NCBI GenBank assembly: GCA_902631295.1
Contig: CACOXV010000019.1
Coordinates: 1 to 35,911 of the forward strand
Source: Paracoccaceae bacterium
GTDB lineage: Bacteria > Pseudomonadota > Alphaproteobacteria > Rhodobacterales > Rhodobacteraceae
Length of the DNA: 35,911 nucleotides
Direction of reading: 5' to 3'
Positions 32,707 through 35,911 of this stretch are shown here, piece after piece. The position numbers and the translations under genes were made by a program. Numbering within the stretch: the first letter of the stretch is position 1; each line of letters opens with the position of its first letter. Below the pieces are notes generated by a model. That model saw nothing but the letters and a program-made list of their open reading frames with translations. It had not been told where the DNA came from and made no database searches.

Positions 32707-33546
32707 ATGAAGCTTAAGAAACTAATTACCGCAGTGGTGGGAACGATTGCTATCCCATTTGCTTCTATTGCAGGCGAAGATTCACAGTTAAGTATTGATG
32801 GTCAATTAATGGTGACTAGGGTAGCCGCTCCAGCACATATGGAGAATGTGGATGAAATCTTTTCTGGATGGGTATTTAGAACCGATGAAACTCAAGCACT
32901 TCAAATGGATGATTTTGACAATCCTGCATTTGTGTTTATTGACAAGGCAATTGATACCTTCAACAAAGTAGATGGAACGGCTGGAAAGGCTTGCGTTTCA
33001 TGCCATGAGTCTCCAGAGGTATTTAAAGGTCTTCGAGCTTCTATGCCACGGGTTAATAGTTCAGGAGAATTGGAAACCATCCCAGAGTTGGTAAACGGCT
33101 GTCGCACAGAACGAATGGGTGCTGAAAAATGGAAATGGTCCAGCGGTAGTATGGCTGGGATTGTCGGTTTGATTGGTCTTCAGTCTAGAGGAATGATGGT
33201 CGACGTTGCTATTGATGGCCCAGCGTCAAGTATGTGGGAAAAGGGCAAGGAACTTTACTATACTCGAGTAGGTCAGTTAAATATGTCTTGCTCGAATTGT
33301 CATGAAGATAACTATGGTAACATGATAAGGGCTGACCATTTATCCATGGGTCAAATTAATGGATTTCCGACTTATAGATTAAAAAATGCAAAGTTAAATA
33401 CCATTCATGGTCGTTTTAAGGGTTGTATGAAAAATATTCGTGCTACCCCTTACAAAGAAGGAGGTGATGAATTTAAAGCTTTAGAGCTCTATGTGGCGTC
33501 TCGTTCTAATGGTCTCACAGTAGAAACGCCGTCCGTTCGAAACTAG
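32707..33546 (+). CDS. soxA: SoxA, diheme c-type cytochrome of SoxXA
   Basis: A 279-residue secreted diheme cytochrome. Heme sites are Cys96-Val-Ser-Cys99-His100 and Cys195-Ser-Asn-Cys198-His199. Cys 240 in GRFKGCMKNIRATPY is in the place of the persulfide-modified axial cysteine of the active-site heme, and Cys 132 (NGCRTERMG) is the likely cysteine ligand of the other heme. All residues for thiosulfate coupling to SoxY are therefore present. Signal peptide at 1-23 (LITAVVGTIAIPFASIAG). Start taken at ATG 32707 with GGGAGG upstream; a longer frame to 32668 adds a stretch that would disrupt the signal peptide. A strong intrinsic terminator follows the stop. Confidence 0.96.
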   Translation: MKLKKLITAVVGTIAIPFASIAGEDSQLSIDGQLMVTRVAAPAHMENVDEIFSGWVFRTDETQALQMDDFDNPAFVFIDKAIDTFNKVDGTAGKACVSCHESPEVFKGLRASMPRVNSSGELETIPELVNGCRTERMGAEKWKWSSGSMAGIVGLIGLQSRGMMVDVAIDGPASSMWEKGKELYYTRVGQLNMSCSNCHEDNYGNMIRADHLSMGQINGFPTYRLKNAKLNTIHGRFKGCMKNIRATPYKEGGDEFKALELYVASRSNGLTVETPSVRN

Positions 33547-33552
33547 TAAAAC

Positions 33553-33583
33553 AAAATCCCAGCCAATGCTGCTGGGATTTTTC
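33553..33583 (+). terminator. Intrinsic terminator after soxA
   Basis: An 11-bp perfect stem, AAAATCCCAGC against GCTGGGATTTT, with a 7-base loop (CAATGCT), followed by further T. It begins 6 bases after the soxA stop and lies between soxA and soxB. It should end most soxXYZA transcripts and so calls for a separate promoter for soxB. Confidence 0.85.
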
Positions 33584-33593
33584 TTGATTAAAA

Positions 33594-33609
33594 ATTCAAA
33601 TATGCGAAT
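33594..33609. promoter_or_regulatory. Perfect ATTC-N8-GAAT dyad before soxB
   Basis: ATTC AAATATGC GAAT, 11 bases after the soxA terminator and 28 bases before the soxB ATG. It is the third perfect copy in the sox region and suggests that soxBC has its own promoter under the same repressor. The -35/-10 elements are not obvious in the AT-rich surroundings. Confidence 0.65.
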
Positions 33610-33637
33610 ATGTATTTAAATTTTAGAGAGAAAGTTA

Positions 33638-35335
33638 ATGTTATCACGTCGAGATTTTCTACAAGTTGGAATGGCAACTACCGCAATATATGGATCATCT
33701 GGGTTTGGTAATTTTTCTAAACTTGCTGCTCGACAGAAACTTAAGCAAGAAGATCTTTTAGAATTTGATACCTACGGAAACGTATCGTTAATCCACGTAA
33801 CTGATATTCATGGGCAATTGAAGCCTATATATTTTCGTGAGCCAGAGATTAATCTGGGCGTGGGAAGCGCGCTTGGGCAAGTCCCACACATTACTGGGGC
33901 TAATTTTCGGAAGATGTACGGAATAAATGATGGAAGCCCCTCCCATTATGCCCTAACACATAACGATTTTTCTGCTTTGGCTCAGCAATATGGGCGAGTT
34001 GGCGGCTTAGATAGAGTTGCAACCGTAATCAAAGCAATTCGTGCTGATAGGCCAGACGCTATTCTTTTGGATGGTGGCGACACTTGGCATGGTTCGTATA
34101 CATGTTATCATTCGCAGGGCCAGGACATGGTAAATGTCATGAATGCTTTGAAAACAGAGGCTATGACATTTCATTGGGAATTTACTCTAGGCTCAGATCG
34201 AGTCCATGAGATAATAGATACGCTCCCATTTCCTGCACTCGCTCAAAATATCTTTGATGCCGAATGGGATGAACCCGCTGATTATTTTGAGCCCTATACT
34301 TTTTTTGAAAGAGGAGGTTCAAAAATTGCGGTAATTGGTCAAGCGTTTCCTTACATGCCTATAGCTAACCCTGGTTGGATGTTTCCCGAGTATAGCTTTG
34401 GTATAAGAGATGAAAATATGCAGGCAATGGTGGATGAGGTTCGTGGTTTGGGTGCGGACCTTGTTGTGGTATTATCTCATAATGGTTTCGACGTAGACAA
34501 AAAGATGGCAAGCATTGTGAGTGGGATTGATATTATCCTCTCAGGTCATACTCACGATGCACTTCCAGAGCCAGTATTGATCAACCAGACAGTTATCGTC
34601 GCTTCTGGGTCTAATGGTAAGTTTGTAAGTAGAGTCGATTTAGATGTACGTAATGGTAAAATGATGGGGTTCAAACATAAGTTAATCCCAATTTTTTCTG
34701 ATGTCATTGCGCCAGATCCTGATATCGCTGCTCTTATTGAAGGAGAAAGGGCTCCATACAAAAGTCAATTGTCTGAGGTTATTGGGCAGTCTCAAAGCTT
34801 GTTATATCGCAGAGGAAATTTCAATGGTACCTGGGACGATCTCATTTGTCAGGCTATCATCGAAGAGCGTGAGGCAGATATATCAATGTCGCCAGGAGTT
34901 AGGTGGGGACCTTCTATTTTACCGGGGCAAGACATTACAAGAGAAGATATTTGGAATGTAACTTCGATGAGTTATGGGAAGGTTTATCGAACCGAGATGA
35001 CCGGTGAATTCATACACGTAATTTTAGAGGATGTTGCAGATAATCTTTTCAACCCTGACCCGTATTATCAACAGGGTGGCGATATGGTTCGGATTGGAGG
35101 TATGGGATATCGAATAGATATAAACAAGCCTCAAGGTAAGCGGATTAGTGACTTAACATTTCTCAAAACTGGTGAAAGGATTGACCCCTCTAAGAATTAT
35201 ATAGTTGCTGGATGGGCTTCGGTTAACGAGGGTACAGAGGGACCTCAGATTTGGGATCTAGTAGAAAATTATATTCGCCGAAATGGTAGTGTAAAAATTA
35301 ATCCCAATAATTCTGTTAACGTAATAGGTGCTTGA
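33638..35335 (+). CDS. soxB: SoxB, dimanganese thiosulfohydrolase
   Basis: A 565-residue periplasmic hydrolase of the 5'-nucleotidase/metallophosphatase superfamily that releases sulfate from the SoxY-bound thiosulfonate. It has a Tat signal (SRRDFLQVGMATTAIYGSSG), metal motifs VTDIHGQ (54-60), DGGDTWHGS (145-153), the HWEFT segment near 179-183 and LSGHTHDALPEP. The residue before HWEFT is Phe where I expect Gly from memory; this should be checked in an alignment. The C-terminal nucleotidase-like domain is complete. Its product is the sulfur enzyme, unlike sarcosine oxidase soxB at 15947. It starts after a terminator and a repressor-type dyad, so is probably transcribed separately from soxXYZA. 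Confidence 0.96.
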   Translation: MLSRRDFLQVGMATTAIYGSSGFGNFSKLAARQKLKQEDLLEFDTYGNVSLIHVTDIHGQLKPIYFREPEINLGVGSALGQVPHITGANFRKMYGINDGSPSHYALTHNDFSALAQQYGRVGGLDRVATVIKAIRADRPDAILLDGGDTWHGSYTCYHSQGQDMVNVMNALKTEAMTFHWEFTLGSDRVHEIIDTLPFPALAQNIFDAEWDEPADYFEPYTFFERGGSKIAVIGQAFPYMPIANPGWMFPEYSFGIRDENMQAMVDEVRGLGADLVVVLSHNGFDVDKKMASIVSGIDIILSGHTHDALPEPVLINQTVIVASGSNGKFVSRVDLDVRNGKMMGFKHKLIPIFSDVIAPDPDIAALIEGERAPYKSQLSEVIGQSQSLLYRRGNFNGTWDDLICQAIIEEREADISMSPGVRWGPSILPGQDITREDIWNVTSMSYGKVYRTEMTGEFIHVILEDVADNLFNPDPYYQQGGDMVRIGGMGYRIDINKPQGKRISDLTFLKTGERIDPSKNYIVAGWASVNEGTEGPQIWDLVENYIRRNGSVKINPNNSVNVIGA

Positions 35336-35369
35336 CGCGCTTCGATATTGGCTGGAGACTGATTTCATT

Positions 35370-35911
35370 ATGGCGAAAAGAAAAACTACTAGACGAGCAT
35401 TCTTAAAAGGGTCAGTAGCTATAGGTGGCGCGGCTTTGACCGCGGGTACGTCTGTAAAAGCCAGCAAAGGCGATCCATTAATAACTGAAACGCAAGAGTG
35501 GGCTCAATTTACTGGCGATGGTGTAGATGCAACACCCTATGGTATGCCAATAGATTTTGAGTCAGATGTCGTCCGAAGAAATGTAGAATGGCTTACAGCA
35601 GATACAATAAGTTCAGTTAATTTTACGCCAATTCATGCCCTAGATGGAACGATTACTCCACAGGGCTGTGCTTTTGAAAGAAATCATTCAGGCGCTATCG
35701 AGCTCCCAAAAGAAGATTACCGATTAATGATTAACGGATTAGTAGACCGGCCTTTAGTGTTTACTTATGAAGATTTAGAGCGGTTTCCACGAGAGAACCA
35801 TGTATATTTTTGTGAATGTGCCGCAAACACCGGAATGGAGTGGGCGGGAGCACAATTAAACGGCGCTCAATTTACGCATGGGATGATACATAATATGGAA
35901 TATACAGGTAT
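35370..35911 (+). CDS. soxC: SoxC, sulfane dehydrogenase molybdenum subunit (5' part, cut by window end)
   Basis: The frame from ATG 35370 stays open to the window end (180 codons). It begins with a Tat signal (TTRRAFLKGSVAIGGAAL), as expected for an exported molybdoenzyme, followed by the sulfite-oxidase-type fold: YRLMINGLVDRPLVFTYEDL and FCECAANTGMEWAGAQ, whose cysteine near 150 is the likely molybdenum ligand. SoxC with the cytochrome SoxD oxidises the SoxY-bound sulfane sulfur, which lets thiosulfate go fully to sulfate instead of being stored as sulfur. It starts 34 bp after soxB with GGAG about 12 bases upstream; soxD and others are presumably beyond the edge. Confidence 0.93.
   Translation, partial: MAKRKTTRRAFLKGSVAIGGAALTAGTSVKASKGDPLITETQEWAQFTGDGVDATPYGMPIDFESDVVRRNVEWLTADTISSVNFTPIHALDGTITPQGCAFERNHSGAIELPKEDYRLMINGLVDRPLVFTYEDLERFPRENHVYFCECAANTGMEWAGAQLNGAQFTHGMIHNMEYTG

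Noticed and set aside
34160-34200. SoxB active-site change (Phe before HWEFT) as sign of lost function
   Set aside because: All metal-ligand motifs are intact and my memory of the usual residue is not certain; it is noted in the gene entry but not claimed as a defect.

Overview
The window is a gene-dense, AT-rich stretch of an alphaproteobacterial chromosome. It most resembles marine Rhodobacterales (roseobacter-type). The pointers are the blocks DUF952-pyrD-arsC, hom-glpX-recJ, dnaG-rpoD and nrdR-ribD-ribE, a four-subunit sarcosine oxidase, a non-pyrrolysine MttB homologue and a full-type thiosulfate-oxidising Sox cluster. The low GC, short spacers and absence of IS elements or phage genes fit a streamlined pelagic lineage. 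The taxon is inferred from gene content and order only. I see no IS, CRISPR or rRNA, one tRNA (Glu), and no gene-free stretch above 300 bp.

Layout. 1-781: a scrambled MATE exporter / MerR regulator locus, with the MATE 5' part on the minus strand, the MerR 5' part on plus, then the MATE 3' part on plus. This fits an inversion with breakpoints inside both genes, or an assembly/amplification chimera. 774-2507 (minus): DUF952, pyrD, arsC with overlapping ends. 2670-6843: NAD kinase, then an amidase and propionyl-CoA synthetase on minus. 7018-10413 (plus): DUF3572, HAD phosphatase, MttB-family methyltransferase, ribulose-phosphate epimerase. 10475-14680 (minus): tRNA-Glu, recJ, glpX, hom; the hom leader carries a terminator-like hairpin. 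14923-20993 (plus): a beta-hydroxyacid dehydrogenase and sarcosine oxidase soxBDAG. 21059-27987 (plus): dnaG, rpoD, yjbQ, nrdR, ribD, ribE. 27972-29877 (minus): YeeE/YedE transporter, ArsR-family persulfide-sensor-like repressor, SoxS-like thioredoxin. 29954-35911 (plus): soxV, soxW, soxX, soxY, soxZ, soxA, soxB and the 5' part of soxC, cut by the window end.

Two unrelated gene sets both called sox lie here: sarcosine oxidase (methylamine/glycine-betaine catabolism) and Sox sulfur oxidation. The MttB homologue and sarcosine oxidase could be the first and last demethylation steps from glycine betaine to glycine, but the middle step, the corrinoid partner and the folate genes are not in the window. 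In the sulfur part, SoxS/SoxV/SoxW supply periplasmic reducing power, YeeE probably moves a sulfur compound, the ArsR-type protein has the two cysteines expected of a SqrR/BigR persulfide switch, and SoxXA, YZ, B and C(D) form the oxidation complex.

The strongest non-coding signal is three perfect copies of ATTC-N8-GAAT. Two are in front of soxX and one is between an intrinsic terminator and soxB; a one-mismatch copy lies in the soxS/soxV divergent region. They are probably the operators of the ArsR-type regulator. I found no wholly unknown multi-gene system. The main items to follow up are the rearranged MATE/MerR locus, the sox operators, the hom leader hairpin and a candidate NrdR box before nrdR.
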